A DNA stretch of 64,000 bases from Garcia nutans (Eukaryota; Streptophyta; Magnoliopsida; Malpighiales; Euphorbiaceae), in assembly GCA_947685225.1 (NCBI GenBank), contig CANTUV010000051.1, forward strand, positions 2,108,001 to 2,172,000, read 5' to 3'. A program made the translations under genes and the position numbers. Below, piece by piece: positions 1 to 12,176 of the stretch (its first letter is position 1; each line of letters begins with the position of its first letter). A model generated the notes under the pieces. It saw only the letters and a program-made list of their open reading frames with translations, ran no database searches and was not told the DNA's origin.

Positions 1-760
1 TTGGATTCTATGGAATCTATTTGAGGAAATTTGATCAAGAGGTTGCCCTCTCCTTAGAGGAATTTGCTAAAATTTTGGGCTTTCAAACTCATGGAGCATC
101 CTCTTATTCCGACAAGGACTTTCCTTTGAAGGATGTTTCATCTTTTTGGAGTGAATTGTCCATAGGAACAAATATAATAATAAATCCTCCAAGGCCATCC
201 ATTTCAAAACCCTAATCTTTTGCCTCCTTCATACGATCATCACCTACACCATCCATCAAAGAAGTGATGGCAATGAGAAAGTCACACAATGTGACTTGTT
301 TTTTCTTATATGCCTTGGAACAAAACGAACCTGTCCAAACCACCTGATTCCTTATTGACACTTTTCTTCACCATGGGAAGTATAAGGCTGGAACATTCTT
401 TCTCTCTTATCAAGTTACTCAAATTGCTGGGCATTTAGGATTGCTAACCCCTAAAAACTTAGCAACCCTAAGTGATCCTCTTGACCCTGCCATTAACTCC
501 ATCAATCTTGATTACCTTAAACATGCTAGCTGCATTTAAAAGGTTGATGATCATTATGAGTACACCTTTGGTAGCAAAGGAGTGAATTAAAGAGAAATAA
601 AAGGCCTAGGTATCACATCACAAAAGAAGGAGGAGGAGAACCTATCACTGTTGAAGTTAAGCACCCTTCCAAACTAACCAAACCTACAAAAGAAAAAGGT
701 GAATCCTCAAAAACTTGAAATCTCCTTCTCAAAGCCATTCACTCTCTCCAAAAACAATAC
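1..760 (+). pseudogene. SIRE-1 env-like ORF, 5' segment, degenerate
   Basis: Remnant of the ORF found downstream of pol in SIRE elements. An open stretch at 21-215 encodes 64 residues. Similarity to the SIRE-2 copy continues through stops as far as about 590. The best shared block reads LATLSDPLDPAINSIN here (about 460-510) against LATLSNPLDPVKNPIN in SIRE-2 (minus strand, about 30100-30145). The protein resembles the family annotated as 'putative plant transposon protein'; its biochemical role is not established. In-frame stops near 345 and 538 show it is dead. The ORF resumes at 10411 after Tat-1. Confidence 0.6.
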
Positions 761-2851
761 TGTGAGCAGGGATTTTTGCCCCCACTCCAGGTGGAATGGT
801 TCTTGCAACTTCGGCACTGTTTAGGCTCGGGGCCTTAGAGAACACGGACATAAGTCCGGAGAAAATGGAGTCGCCACCCGGACAGGACGGGAAAAAGAAA
901 GGGGTGGATGACTCGATTCCTAAGGAATCCCTAACCCCCTAATGGGTTCAGAAAGTTTGCTACGTGTGGGGAATGTAAGAAATGGCCCAGCACCCCCACA
1001 ATGCTCGGTTCATTGGAATCGGCCTCCTTTACAGGTCATAATATTATAAAATTCTTAAATATAACAATATTATCCATATTACACACAATAATTGAAATAA
1101 AGCATCATTATATTAAAATCCAAGCAATGTCCAAACAAAGCAAATAAATGGACACCCATCCCATGATGAAAACATGTCCTTACATCATCCAAGTCTAAAC
1201 TAATAGGACACCCACCAAAAGGTAGAAATATGTCCTTTACATTGGTCTCAAATATAAAAGAAATTTAAATTACATAGAACTTAACTGATGAGGTACCCAC
1301 AAAATGGAAACATACCTCTTACAACATTTGAAAATCAAAATAAATCGATAGAAGTAAATAACCATTCATAATAAATAAATCATTCATCAAATATATTAAA
1401 CATTAATAGAAAGTAAACATCTATCCATGATAAATTAAATAAATCAAGCATTGAACTTAAATGAATCAAAGCATATAATAAACTATATAATTAAATCTAA
1501 AAATAAAGTAAGTCTATATTCAAATTAGGGTTACTGTTTCTCATTTAAAGTTCTTTAATTAATATTTAGGGTTTTGGAATTTATTGGTTTAGGCTACTGT
1601 AAATTTTAAGGGAATTGAAATGGATTAAGGTTTTATAATTTAAAGGATTTGTAAGGTTCTTTGATTAACCAAATTAGGGTTTGAGTTGTAAAATCATGAA
1701 ATTAGGGTTTTAGAATATTTAAAATTAGGTTTATGATTATTAGCTACTGGATTGTTGTTTTTAGGCTTACTGTGTTGAGTTTTAATATTTAGATTTATAA
1801 GATTTATAAGATTTTAAGGTTTTGAGGATTAGGGTTTAGAAAAATTAGGGTTTACGATTTTAGGGGAATTAGGGTTTAAGAGAACTTTAGGGTTTAGGTT
1901 TACTAGTTTATTGTTTACTATTTTTGGTTTTGAAGTTGAATTAGGGTTTTTAGTGTTTCGGAGGATGTATTTGATTTTAGAATTTGAAAAAACAACTTAG
2001 AGTTTTATAAAGCTTTATGGAATAGGCAAGACGATTTAAGGATTTTGGAAACAGAAATTATATTTTTAGGGTTTTAAGGTTTTAGAAAATTGGAAAGCAT
2101 ATTAGGGTTTTGGGAATTAATAAAATGATTTAAGGTTTTGGAAAGTTGGAAAGTAGATTAGGGTTTTAAGATTTTGAAGAAATAGATTAGGGTTCTTAGG
2201 TTTTAGAATCAACAGAAGAGTAATTTTAAAGTTTTTGAAAATAAAGGAGACGATTTAAGGTTCTAAGCTTTAGAAGAAGTAAATTAGGGCTTTAAGGTTT
2301 TTAGAATCAAAAGAAACAATTTAATAATTTAAGTTACTGTAAGAAAAAAGATTAAATATTCAAACCTTCGTTTGTTGGTTCCACCAAAAATTGCTTCTTG
2401 GATGAACAAGGACAAAGATAAGATTGCTGGCTTGCTGCGACGGCTGCGAGAACTAGCGAAAAAAATAGAATTTGGTTTCAAAAAAAATTACGTCGGAAAA
2501 ATTTTGCTGGCCAAAAAAACTTGCGAAGGCTGGCTGCGAGAACTGGCGAGCGAAAAACTGTGAGGAGCGGGTTGCTGGCCATTTTGTAGGATTTTCCTGT
2601 GAGCGAAATGGCAAGGCCATTTCCTCCAACGCTTTCGGCGATGAAGTTTTTCGTCGTAGATTTTTTCTTCACGGATTTTTATTTTTATTTATTTGTTTAT
2701 TATTATTATTTTTTAATATAATAATTTTAAAAAATTATAAAAATAAAAATAAATACTAAAATAAATATTATTTAATTAAGATAACATAAAAATATTTTGG
2801 ACTAAATAAAATATATTGGTTTCGGACTGGGTCAAAAATTAAAGGTCCACG
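761..2851 (-). repeat. Tat-1 3' LTR
   Basis: 2.09-kb LTR that reads TGTGAGC at its left end; the last bases expected as ACA have mutated to ACG. It aligns along its length with 8204-10410 with scattered substitutions. The main length difference is about 0.15 kb present near 9890-10075 but missing near 2430-2470. The three-hairpin block lies at 1150-1316 and the telobox-rich part at about 1530-2310. Confidence 0.9.
1150..1316 (-). other. Three tandem hairpins in the Tat-1 3' LTR
   Basis: On the minus strand three hairpins follow one another at 1292-1316, 1206-1235 and 1150-1179. Each has an outer stem, a 5-nt bulge of the form TRTTT on the 5' side, an inner stem, a short loop and one unpaired G on the 3' side. 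Outer stems are GGTA/TACC, GGACA/TGTCC and GGACA/TGTCC. Inner stems keep pairing through T-G wobbles (CCAT/GTGG, CTACC/GGTGG, TCATC/GATGG). Confidence 0.7.
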
Positions 2852-2866
2852 GTTTGCCCCCTGCTT
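2852..2866 (-). other. Tat-1 polypurine tract
   Basis: On the minus strand AAGCAGGGGGCAAAC directly precedes the 3' LTR. The same tract precedes the LTRs of Tat-2 (48736-48750) and, mutated, of Tat-3 (12786-12800). It is the expected primer for plus-strand DNA synthesis. Confidence 0.8.
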
Positions 2867-2929
2867 GAACGATCTGAGACTTTAGTAAAAGAGAGTAGAA
2901 AGCAATAAGACTTAATTTTGACGAGATGG

Positions 2930-3775
2930 TTACTTGAATTTGTTTTGGATACTTTGATCCGAGACTGAACTTGATTTGGACCTGAGACTAGATTGAATTT
3001 GGGTATTTGGACCCGGGATTGGGTACTTGGACCCGAGATTGATTTTATTTGGATACTTGGACCCGAGACTGAATTTGATTTGGGTACTTGGACCCGAGAT
3101 TGAATTTAATTTGGATACTTGGACCCGAGATTAGGTAGTTGGATCCGAGATTGGGTACTTAGACCCGAGATTGGGTATTTGGACCTTAGATTGAATTTGA
3201 TTTGGGTACTTGGACTCGAGATTAGGCACTTGGACCCGAGATTGGATTGAATTTGGGTACTTGGACCCGAGCTAAGTTCTGCACTTAGAAGAGATTCTAG
3301 GTTATGGACCTAAGGATAATTTGGGTTCCTGATCCGAGCTAGGTTCTGGACTTAGAAGAGATTTTAGGTTCTAGACCTTAGGATAATTTGGGTTCTAGAC
3401 CCGAGCTAAGTTTTGGACTTAGGATAGATTTTAGGTTCTAGACCTAAGGATAATTTGGGTTCTGGACCCGAGCTAAGTTTTGGACTTAGAAGAGATTTTA
3501 GGTTCTGGACCTAAGGATAATTTGGGTTCTGGACCCGAGAGATTTAGATACTCGATTCTAAACTAGACTTAGATATTCAATCCTAAACTGGATTCGGATA
3601 CTTGATCCTAACTGGATTTGGATACTCGATCCTAAATTGGATTTGGATACTCGATCCTAAATCGGATTTGGATACTCGATCCTAAACTAGATTTGGATAC
3701 TCGATCCTAACTGGATTTGATTTGGGTACTTAGACCCGTGACTAGGTACTTGGACCCGAAATTGAATTGGATTTG
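2930..3775 (-). repeat. Tandem-repeat array 1 in the Tat-1 3' region
   Basis: Two related kinds of unit. The first is a roughly 20- or 40-bp unit around GGGTACTTGGACCCGAGATT (2990-3270, returning near 3725-3765). The second is a roughly 65-bp unit around GGTTCTGGACCTAAGGATAA (3290-3540), followed by about 25-bp units around GGATACTCGATCCTAAACT (3545-3720). Units are degenerate. Tat-2 has only a trace of this array (45690-45790) and Tat-3 has a different version (12395-12650), so the array expanded separately in each copy. Confidence 0.85.
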
Positions 3776-3829
3776 ACTGACCTTTTATCGGTTGAGGATT
3801 CTGACTGCTCCGGCTATTTTATGCATTGT

Positions 3830-4270
3830 GGTTCTTCACCCTCAAAATGAATCTTCATCCTTTGAGATCGGGTCTTCACCCTTGAAAATGGATCTTTATC
3901 CTTTAAGATTAGGTCTTCACCCTTGAAAATGGATCTTTATCCTTTAAGATTAGGTCTTCACCCTTGAAAATGGATCTTCATCCTTTAAGATCGGGTCTTC
4001 ACTCTTGAAAACGGATCTTCATCCTTTGAGATTGGGTCTTCAACCTTGAAAATGGATCTTCATCCTTTGAGATCGGGTCTTCACCCTTGAAAACGGATCT
4101 TCATCCTTTGAGATCGGGTCTTCATCCTTGAAAATGGATCTTCATCCTTTGAACTGGATCTTCACCCTTGGCATCGAGTCTTCACCCTTTGAAAACAGAT
4201 CTTCATCCTTTGGACTTCGGGTCTTCACCCTTTGAAATTGGATCTTTATCCATTAGAGATTGGGTCTTAA
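3830..4270 (-). repeat. Tandem-repeat array 2 in the Tat-1 3' region
   Basis: About ten copies of a 40-42-bp unit that on the plus strand alternates GGATCTTCATCCTTTGAGAT with GGGTCTTCACCCTTGAAAA. The reverse complement is the same unit as the Tat-2 arrays at 44690-45640 and 47670-48500. It therefore existed in a common ancestor and later changed copy number. Confidence 0.9.
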
Positions 4271-6295
4271 ATTGGCTTCAGTTCTTCTAGCTGGACTGAT
4301 CTTTTGTCTTTTGCATCTTCATTCTTTTGAGAGTTCTAATGTTCCATTCTTTTGTTCTTCCTTTTAGCAAAAATTCAGCTATTTTTAGTTGGCTCTCATA
4401 TCTTCTCCTGCCCCCCCCCCATGATTTTTCTATGCGAGCTCTGATTGATGTTCTTATTGTCTAGTTCTTCGCAAAAGCATGCATTTCTTCTCGTTGCAAA
4501 ATTACTGGAACTTTCTCAAGCAATGGGCTTTCTATGCCCCCCTGATTTGATATCTTCTTTTGATTATTTACTTCACAGGGTATTTACTATTCACTTTAAT
4601 AAAGAATAGATAGTACAATACAAGAAAATACGATGTGATATGCTCATGTATACATGATATACATGAATGATACTTACAGTCGTTCCATTGACCCATAGAC
4701 CGAGGTGTTCAGCAGAAGTGTTCTTATTGGTTCTTTTTAGATGCTCGTTCAGGTCTTGCTTCGGAATGACACTATGCTTCACATTCATGGCTTTTATCTT
4801 TAAGATGTTGAAAACATGAGTGGTGGAGACTCCAAGCAGCAGAGATACATCCATTTCAAACTATGTTTCAAGATATCAATCTGTAGCTTCTTCATGACCT
4901 TGCTAGTAATTATTTTCATTGCCCAATGTGTCCTTCTAGTTTTGATGGTGCAACAAACTTCTCTTAACTTGAAGGCTTCATGTGACAAAAACATTTTTTA
5001 TTTTTTAAATTTTAATTTTGAAATCAAATGTTGGCTTTGCCAAATCGATGTCAATGTACCTTAGGACTTGATTTTTCCAAATTAACATATCTATAACATG
5101 ACAACCCTAGTTACCGTACTAAACTCAGGAATCATTTCTATTTAAGCAAGAATTGTTGCACTTCAGATAGGCACATACACAATACTTGGCTGAAGGTCTC
5201 ATTATATTTAAATATTGTCTATCTCATATGCATGCTTATTCAAACAATCTCCACTAATAGGCTCTACCTACCAAGAGAGATCAACAGGTCTTTGATAAGC
5301 TTGAAATGGGGTCTATAAGGGACATGGGTTTAAGTGAAGGCCATTTGTAAGTTGGAGCCGATGTGACACAATGGACAAACCTTCACACTACAAACTTCTT
5401 ATTTGAACTTTAGGTAGCTCGGAGGCAATCTTGATAGACTCCAAATTCCTTCTATCTTCTTGGCATTAATCTAGATCTTGATTGGGACAGTCTTTGTCCT
5501 TGCATAAAGTTTGGTAACCAAATTCATTCCTTCTATCTTCTTGATATATTCGAGATATTAGGAAAACTTCGACTACCCTTATGGTCTTAAAAACTTCAAC
5601 TACCCTTATGGTCTTGAAAACATCAACTACCCTTATGGTCTTGAGAACTTCAACTATCTTCATGATCTTGACTAATCATTGCTTTCTTTTATCTTCTTGC
5701 CTCTTCATCTTAGTGATAATAAGACTTGTCAAAAGTATCACAACTACTTAGGGTAGGTTGTTGGGGTTTGTAAGCCAATGAAAAGAAAGCTAAAATTTTA
5801 TGAAGGCTCAAAGGGACAACTAGGGATTGATATTTAATAGGGTGGATACTAGTTGTTCGCTAACCAAACAATGCCTAGATCATTTCTCTCTTAAATAAGC
5901 AAAGTTCAAATTCACCTCGAAAGTTTGTCAAAGCATGTTCTAAGACTGACTAGGACCTAGACAAAGGTAATTATGCAGGAGCCCTCTCTAAGTAAGCATA
6001 CACAACTCAATGCTATAGAGTAATTCCCTCATCTAGTAAAGTCTTTCAAGTCATGATGCATAAATATATTAATTCATGAATTATCAAGCTAGATTCCTCA
6101 TTGGTTGAGCACCAAAATAAACAAAGACCAACAAAAATTTTGATGAAAGTAATTTATTCAAACAACTTTAAATTTGAAAAAAAAACATAATTGTTCCAAT
6201 TAAATATTAAAGAAATCAAAATAAATATAGCAACACTCCAAGCTGAGGGAAGTTCATTGAGTTAGAGTTGAAGATACTTCATTTATTTAGACATC
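4271..6295 (-). other. Tat-1 3' non-coding region, conserved with Tat-2
   Basis: No credible ORF. Stretches at about 4430-4900 and 5050-5420 are recognisable, inverted, in Tat-2 at 43440-44420. At 5575-5665 about three units of a 27-bp repeat around ACTACCCTTATGGTCTT create a false repetitive ORF. Autonomous Tat/Ogre elements would carry pol here; none is seen. Confidence 0.6.
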
Positions 6296-7040
6296 TCAAG
6301 GGCAAGGATCAAGGATCATTGCTTCATCATCCATAGTCAGTTCAATCTTGCTTAGTAGCATATCATCTTTAGCAGCTTCTCTATCCATATCATGACAAGG
6401 TGACAAGATAAAACTCTTCATGAAGGTTGTAAGCGATGGTGCCCTTCCAAATTTAGGCAGAAGATTATTCTTATTATTGGGCTTATCAGGCTCAGACAGC
6501 TTTTCACTGTCAATCAAATCTTGGATTTCATGCCTTAATCAAACACATTTATCTGTCTCATGCCCTTGCATTTGATGGAATTGACAGAAAACCTTGGCAT
6601 CAAAATTTAGTGGTAGAGGCTTATGTAGAGGCCAAGGTGCCAATGGTTGTAGCAAATCCATTTTTATTAGATTTTCTAACATCTTTGACAAAGGCTCCCT
6701 TAAGTCTGAAAATTTATGCTTCTTTGTTGGCTCAGTTGTTGCATTTTTCTCAACACCTCCTCTTTCCTTTTGACTTTTCCCATTAGGGTGATAGCCGCTC
6801 TTATTGCTCCACTTAGATAGCACATGGTTTGGTTGGTCTTGTAGAATAAGGATTGATCTCTCATTTTTCATTCGATCTCTATCAGTAGACATGTTCTCCA
6901 TGGATGCTGGCTTAGAATTGTTGATAAGCTCCAAAATTTCAGCCAACTGGGTCTTCATAATTTTAACCAATTGATCTTGTAGCTCGGCCATCCTAGCTTT
7001 GACAACTTCATCGATTATATCCCTTAGCTAGTTTGCATCC
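6296..7040 (-). pseudogene. gag: Tat-1 gag, degenerate and lacking its core
   Basis: Reads from about 7040 down to 6296. The N-terminal part is a coiled-coil-like segment. A conserved Tat/Ogre C-terminal block follows (FSDLREPLSKMLENLIK) with the Cys-His motif FCQFHQMQGHETDKC at about 6545-6590 and then HEIQDLIDSEKL. The central gag domain present in Tat-2 at 41347-41670 is missing, which points to an internal deletion. An in-frame TGA at 6539-6541 splits the two readable parts (150 and 73 residues), and Tat-2 has TGA at exactly the same place. Dead as a protein; lineage call fairly confident. Confidence 0.8.
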
Positions 7041-8184
7041 ATCCTTCCAATGAAATGCTTGAATCAAAAATCAATGTTGTAGGTGATATCGTTGTATGCT
7101 CTTGAATTGCTATTCTTCAGGTCTATGAGCCAGAAAGGATCAATGATATGAGATGCAAATGTATGTATGCATGTATGCACAAACAATAAACAAACAAGGA
7201 TAAATAGGACGTTCCTTCCAACCTTATAAGATCCACACATGAATGGCGAGTCTCTTTTCCTAGGTATATGGTTAACAAAATACCAACATGGGGTATCTTG
7301 TTTTCGAATAATTCCCTCGGACGTTTCATCCAATAGTTATATTTTCAAAAATGAAAATCAGTTCATGATAATTCCCACTAATTAGGTTTTAATCCATTTA
7401 ATAAACTAAAGTAGCTTTTAATCTATATTGGATTAAAACTAAATTAAGAGGTTTATTATAAATAGATTTCTCACTTGAAAAAGTAACTAATGATTCATGT
7501 TAAAAACAAGCCCATGGTTAATTATTCTTAGTATAAAATAGGCTCACAATTGATTTTTAGTATTTCATAATTGACCTAAATAATTTGCAAGCTCTTTGTA
7601 AGAAAAGGTTGAAAATAATTTTATTTCTAAGCCCATTGTAAAAAGATTTTAGAAAAAATGGATTTTGGGCTTAGTATTTGGGTTATGAGCAAAAGAATTT
7701 TTGAATTGCTTTTAGAAAAGTCTTATGTCCAAAGATCATCTTGAAAAGTTTTGAAAATAGGTTTGGTCTTTTGGACTTTAAAGAAAATTTTATTTTGAGC
7801 TTACAATGTATTTAGGTCATATTAGAAAAAGAACAAACAAAATAACCCATGATTTAAGCCAAGATAAATTAACCATAGTCAAATAACATGCATTTGGTGT
7901 AAAAACATAAAGTAACTAGGCCAATTACATGAGCTTTAGTCTTTGGGTAAAAAGGCTTAGGTTCCCATAGCAAGTATATACCAAAAGGTTCGAGACTATG
8001 AGTGGTTATGCCATGCTTGATCTACATACCTTGAGTGAAAGTATGGTATCCCTTACATAACACAACACGGGTAACATGGGCATCCTAACTCACGCACACG
8101 ATGCAATCTAATATGATGCAATGGATAATATCATTATAAGAAAGAATAGAATAATATAAAGACCAACGGAATCAACTTCTCTTA
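7041..8184 (-). other. Tat-1 leader between primer-binding site and gag
   Basis: About 1.1 kb of untranslated leader, conserved with Tat-2 at 33082-34101. Short ORFs at 7064-7333 lie in this stretch; their counterpart in Tat-2 shows indels, so I treat the region as non-coding. Confidence 0.65.
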
Positions 8185-8202
8185 TCCCTAGTGGAGTCGC
8201 CA
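8185..8202 (-). other. Tat-1 primer-binding site (tRNA-Arg type)
   Basis: On the minus strand TGGCGACTCCACTAGGGA starts one base inside the 5' LTR. The TGGCGACTCYRCTGGGGA class is the tRNA-Arg site typical of Tat/Ogre elements. Confidence 0.85.
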
Positions 8203-8203
8203 C

Positions 8204-10410
8204 TGTGAGCGGGGATTTTCGCCCCCACTCCTGGTGGAATGGTTCTTGCGACTTCGGCACTGTTTAGGCTCGGGGCCTTAGAGAATACGGACCTAAGTCT
8301 AGAGAAAATGGAGTCGCCACCCAGATGGGTCGAGAAAAAATAAAAGGGTGGATGACTCGATTCCTAAGGAATTCCCAACCCCCTAATGGTTTCGAAAAGT
8401 TGGGTACGTGTGGGGAAGGTGAGAAATGGCCCAGCACCCCCACAACGCCCGGTTCATTGGAACCGGCCTCCTTTACAGGTCTTAATATTATAAAATTCTT
8501 AAATATAACAATATTATCCATATTACACACAATAATTGAAATAAAACATCATTATATTAAAATCCAAGCAATGTCCAAAAAAAAAACAAATAAATGGACA
8601 CCCATCCAAAGATGGAAACATGTCCTTACATCATCCATGTCTAAACTAATAGGACACCCACCAAAAGGTAGAAACATGTCCTTTACATTGGTCTAAAAGA
8701 TAAAAGCAATTTAAATTACATAGAACTTTACTAATGTGGTACCCATAAAGTGGAAACATACCTCTTACAACATTTGGAAATCAAAATAAATCGATAGAAG
8801 TAAATAACCATTCATAATAAATAAATCATTCATCAAAGATATTAAACATCAATAGAAAGTAAACATCTATCCATGATAAATTAAATAAATCAAGCATTGA
8901 ACTTAAATAAATCAAAGTATATAATAAACTACATAATTAAATCTAAATATAAAGTAAGTCTAGATTCAAATTAGGGTTACTGTTTCTCATTTAAAGTTCT
9001 TTAATTAATATTTAGGGTTTTTAAATTTATTGGTTTAGGCTACTATAAATTTTAAGGGAATTTAAATGGATTAAGGTTTTATAATTTAAGGGATTGATAA
9101 GGTTCTTTGATTAACCAAATTAGGGTTTGAGGTGTAAAATCATGAAATTAGGGTTTTAGAATATTAAAACATTAGGTTTATGATTATTAGCTAATGGATT
9201 GTAGTTTCTAGGCTTACAGTATTGAGTTTTAATATTTAGGTTTATAAGATTTTAAGGTTTTAAGGATTAGGGTTTAGAAAAATTAGGGTTTATGGTTTTA
9301 GGGAAATTAGGGTTTAAGAGAACTTTAGGGTTTAGGTTTATTAGTTTAGGGTTTACTGTTTTTGGTTTTGATGTTGAATTAGGGCTTTTAGTATTTCGGA
9401 GGATGTATTTGATTTTAGAATTTGAAAAAACAATTTAAAGTTTTATAAAACTTTATGGAAATAGGCAAGACGATTTAAGGTTTTTGGAAACAGAAAGTAT
9501 ATTTTTAGGGTTTAAAGGTTTTAGAAAATTGGAAAGCAGATTAGGGTTTTGGGAATTAATAAAATGATTTAAGGTTTTGGAAAGTTGGAAAGTAGATTGG
9601 GGTTTTAAGATTTTGAAGAAATAGATTAGGGTTCTTAGGTTTTAGAATCAACAGAAAAGTAATTTTAAAGTTTTTGAAAATAAAGGAGACAATTTAAGGT
9701 TCTAAGCTTCAGAAGAAATAAATTAGGGCTCTAAGATTTTTAGAATTAAAAGAAATAGTCTAATGATTTAAGCTACTGTAAGAAAAAAGATTAGATATTC
9801 AAACCTTCGTTTGTTGGTTCCGCCAAAAATTTCTTCTGGGATGAACAAGGACAAAGGTAGGATTGCTGCCTTTGATGGCTTGATTGCTGGCTTGCTTATC
9901 CCTCTCAAATCTGAAGTTCCACAGTTCAAGTCTAAATCCAAAGTTCAAAATCCAGTCCGATCGTCCAAAGTCCCTCCTTTTTTTTGTGTTTTTTAGTGTT
10001 ATTGATAGGAAATTTAGAAGATTAATTCAATTTGTTTACGAAAACTATCATTAATTAGGAAAAGAAAACCAAAACCAAATAGAATTTGGTTTCAGAAAAA
10101 ATTGCTTCGAAAAAATTTTGCTGGCGAAAAAAACTTGCGACGGCTGGTTGCGAGAATTGGCGAGCAAAAAACTACGAAGGGCGGTATGCGGGCCATTTCG
10201 TGCGACACTTTCGGCATTGCCGATTTTTTCATCGCGAATTTTTATTTTTATTTATTTATTATTATTATTATTTATTATAATAATTTTGAAAAATTATAAA
10301 AAATAAAAAATAAATACTAAAACAAATATTATTTAATTAAGATAACACAAAATATTTTGGACTAAATAAAATATATTGGATCGGACTGGGTCAAAAATTA
10401 AGGGTCTACA
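8204..10410 (-). repeat. Tat-1 5' LTR
   Basis: 2.21-kb LTR, TGTGAGC at left and GGTCTACA at right (TG...CA when read on the minus strand). It contains the three-hairpin block at 8596-8762, about ten exact TTAGGGTTT motifs between 9010 and 9560, and a low-GC segment with an ATT run near 10247-10290. It lacks the CATGTCGA hairpin array of the Tat-2 LTR; in its place are GC-richer words such as GGCGAGCAAAAA. Confidence 0.9.
8596..8762 (-). other. Three tandem hairpins in the Tat-1 5' LTR
   Basis: Minus-strand hairpins at 8738-8762, 8652-8681 and 8596-8625, with the same architecture and spacing as in Tat-2. Inner stems are CCAC/ATGG (one mismatch), CTACC/GGTGG (T-G wobble) and CCATC/GATGG (perfect). 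Outer stems are all perfect. Confidence 0.7.
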
Positions 10411-10679
10411 AATACACTCACTTTAAGTAAGATGTCACCAAAAGGATCACTAAACTTAACAAGAAGATCGATCTCTTGGCTCATGTTCATCATGACATCT
10501 ATGATATGCAAGGGAAGTTTGATCTCACTCAATGTGAACTTAGTGACCGAGATGTAAGTAAACATATTGAGAGCCCATATCAAGAATCTTTTGGATCCTC
10601 CTATGCGAACTCCACTACTCCATATAAAGGCATTCCTCCTCCTCCATCTAGGAAAAGAAAAGCAAAAATTAGGGATTAG
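10411..10679 (+). pseudogene. SIRE-1 env-like ORF, 3' segment
   Basis: Continuation of the env-like ORF after Tat-1. The last open part, 10476-10679, encodes 67 residues and ends in a basic tail (PPPPSRKRKAKIRD) before TAG. HVHHDIYDMQGK here matches the equivalent HLHMDFKDMQEF in SIRE-2. The tails differ: basic here, acidic in SIRE-2. Confidence 0.55.
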
Positions 10680-11004
10680 CCTCTTTATGTTCTCTTTTAT
10701 ATTTTTTTCTTTTATTGAAACTTTATGATTAACTCAATGAACTTATGCTTTATGTTTTTATCTTATTTCTTCTTTATGCATACATTCATTTTGCCGATGT
10801 CAAAATGGGAGAAGAAACATAAATTAAATTAAAAAAATAATTGAATTAAAAACAACAACTAAAGAATCATAAATTTAGGGGGAGAAAACTAAAATTAAAT
10901 AATTTATTCAAAGATTTGCATTTAAAAACTTATTCGAATTGATTGATTTGCAATTTACCATTATTTAAATTCAATTTGATTGCCAAAATAAAAAAGGGAT
11001 AGAT
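10680..11004 (+). other. SIRE-1 3' untranslated stretch and polypurine tract
   Basis: 325 bp without an ORF, AT-rich, ending in AAAAAAGGGATAGAT immediately before the LTR at 11005. SIRE-2 has an equivalent 317-bp stretch (29343-29659) ending in a purine tract. A second G-rich purine run, GGGGGAGAAAAC, lies near 10880. Confidence 0.7.
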
Positions 11005-12176
11005 TGTTGGACAATTGATCTCTATTTTGATCATTGACAATTGATGTGTACTAATAAGTTTAAACAAGTATGTTCTTATAGGTACTCAATTTTAGGCTTC
11101 GTACGACTGCCTAACATACTAAGCGCTCTCACAAAGTCTAAGGGAAAGAAACTACTTGAAAGCACAGAAGAAATCACAGTCTATGATGTGGCCACAATGG
11201 ACCGCAAGCACATTGTGCAACTGCTCTAACTATTCAAGCGGCCGCACCATCCAATAGACAAAAATCTCAAAACTCATAGAGGAGATAATGGCCAGAATTT
11301 GTAGTTAAGCGTTGAAGTAAAACACTTGTGCGATCGCTCATTATGTCATGCGACTGCTCATTATGTCGTGTTATCACACAATACATGAACAAAACTTCCA
11401 CCAAACCATAGAAGAGATTACGGTGGCATGGTACAGTGAGAAAATCAATTTGTGCGAACGCACCACTCCAGCAATTTTGAATTTTAGTGCCAAACATGAT
11501 GGAACAATAATAATTGGACACATGGAAGAAGAATTTCAAATTAAATGGTAACTATGTATTGTGCAAGCACTCAGATCATTGGTATGACCACAAGACATGG
11601 TAGAATGGGTAGAGTGCCTCAATAACAATTTAAGTGGAAAACAAGAACCAAACATATGGAAACCACTTCAAATGGCTAGAGAGTCCTAATGGCTATAAAT
11701 ACTAGAAGAAACATCTTATTTAAAGTGAATTGTGATTGATATAGCTAAGGCAAACAACTTTCAATAATTTATATCAAAATTTACATTTGTATTGTAAGTA
11801 TTGGGTATGAGCATCAAAAAACTATTGTATAAGTGTTAGCTTTGAACCACTTAGGTTTAAGAGTGACGCTTGGGAAAACTCTTGTAGGATTGTGAGGATA
11901 ATACTCAAACCTTGTAAAAGTTGGGTGTGAGCTTGTGAAAACATTAAGTTAGAGTCGAGCTTGTAAAAACTCAAGGTTAGTGGAACCTTAGCAAGTTGTT
12001 AAGGAAGTGGATATATGATTAAGGTAATCCAAATACTATAAATTCTTTGTGTTCATTATTCTCTACTCTACTCCTTCTTCATCTTGTTATTCTTGTTATT
12101 TTAATTTTTTAATTTGCTATCACTTTTTTATAATGACTAATTCACCCTCCCTCTTGGTTGCCATGTTAGGATAACA
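11005..12176 (+). repeat. SIRE-1 3' LTR
   Basis: 1.17-kb LTR starting TGTTGGACAATTGATC and ending GGATAACA. It matches SIRE-2 LTRs near both ends (for example TTGATCTCTATTTTGATC at the start and AAACTCTTGTAGGATTGTGAGG in the distal part, allowing substitutions). It is about 330 bp shorter, mostly in U3. Short ORFs in it are not genes. Confidence 0.85.
11694..11701 (+). promoter_or_regulatory. SIRE-1 LTR TATA box
   Basis: TATAAATA preceded by AAATGGCTAG about 25 bp upstream. The same arrangement occurs in SIRE-2 (TATA at 57139-57146 and 28290-28297, minus) and SIRE-3 (63126-63133). It marks the likely U3/R boundary. Confidence 0.65.

Larger units (their letters stand above)
761..10410 (-). 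mobile_element. Tat-1: complete, non-autonomous Tat/Ogre-type gypsy element (gag only)
   Basis: Full-length minus-strand element of 9.65 kb with TSD aatac at 756-760 and 10411-10415. Its 5' LTR is 8204-10410 and its 3' LTR is 761-2851. The primer-binding site, TGGCGACTCCACTAGGGA on the minus strand, is the tRNA-Arg type known from Tat/Ogre elements. The 5.3-kb interior holds a leader, a broken gag and about 3.4 kb of non-coding 3' region with two tandem-repeat arrays. I see no protease, RT, RNase H or integrase. Tat-2 has the same layout, so loss of pol is a family trait and movement must have depended on enzymes from another element. Confidence 0.9.
1..12176 (+). mobile_element. SIRE-1: 3' part of a Ty1-copia SIRE-type element, interrupted by Tat-1
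   Basis: The 3' end of a plus-strand SIRE-type copia element. Its own sequence is 1-760 and 10411-12176, and the rest is the Tat-1 insertion. It contains the end of an env-like ORF, a 3' non-coding stretch, a polypurine tract and the 3' LTR. The LTR belongs to the same family as those of SIRE-2 and SIRE-3. Pol and the 5' LTR lie beyond the left edge, so its own TSD cannot be checked; the five bases after the LTR are taatt. SIRE membership is inferred from the pol of SIRE-2, which shares this LTR and env-like ORF. Confidence 0.8.

Noticed and set aside
5466..5663. ORF with a repeated KTIRVVEVF-like peptide
   Set aside because: It comes from a 27-bp tandem repeat in the Tat-1 3' region; the Tat-2 counterpart is not open.
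8325..8696. 123-residue ORF, and its relatives at 8264-8530, 32685-32867, 50451-50747 and 50578-50805
   Set aside because: All lie in the conserved distal part of Tat LTRs on both strands. The open frames reflect LTR conservation and hairpins, not protein.
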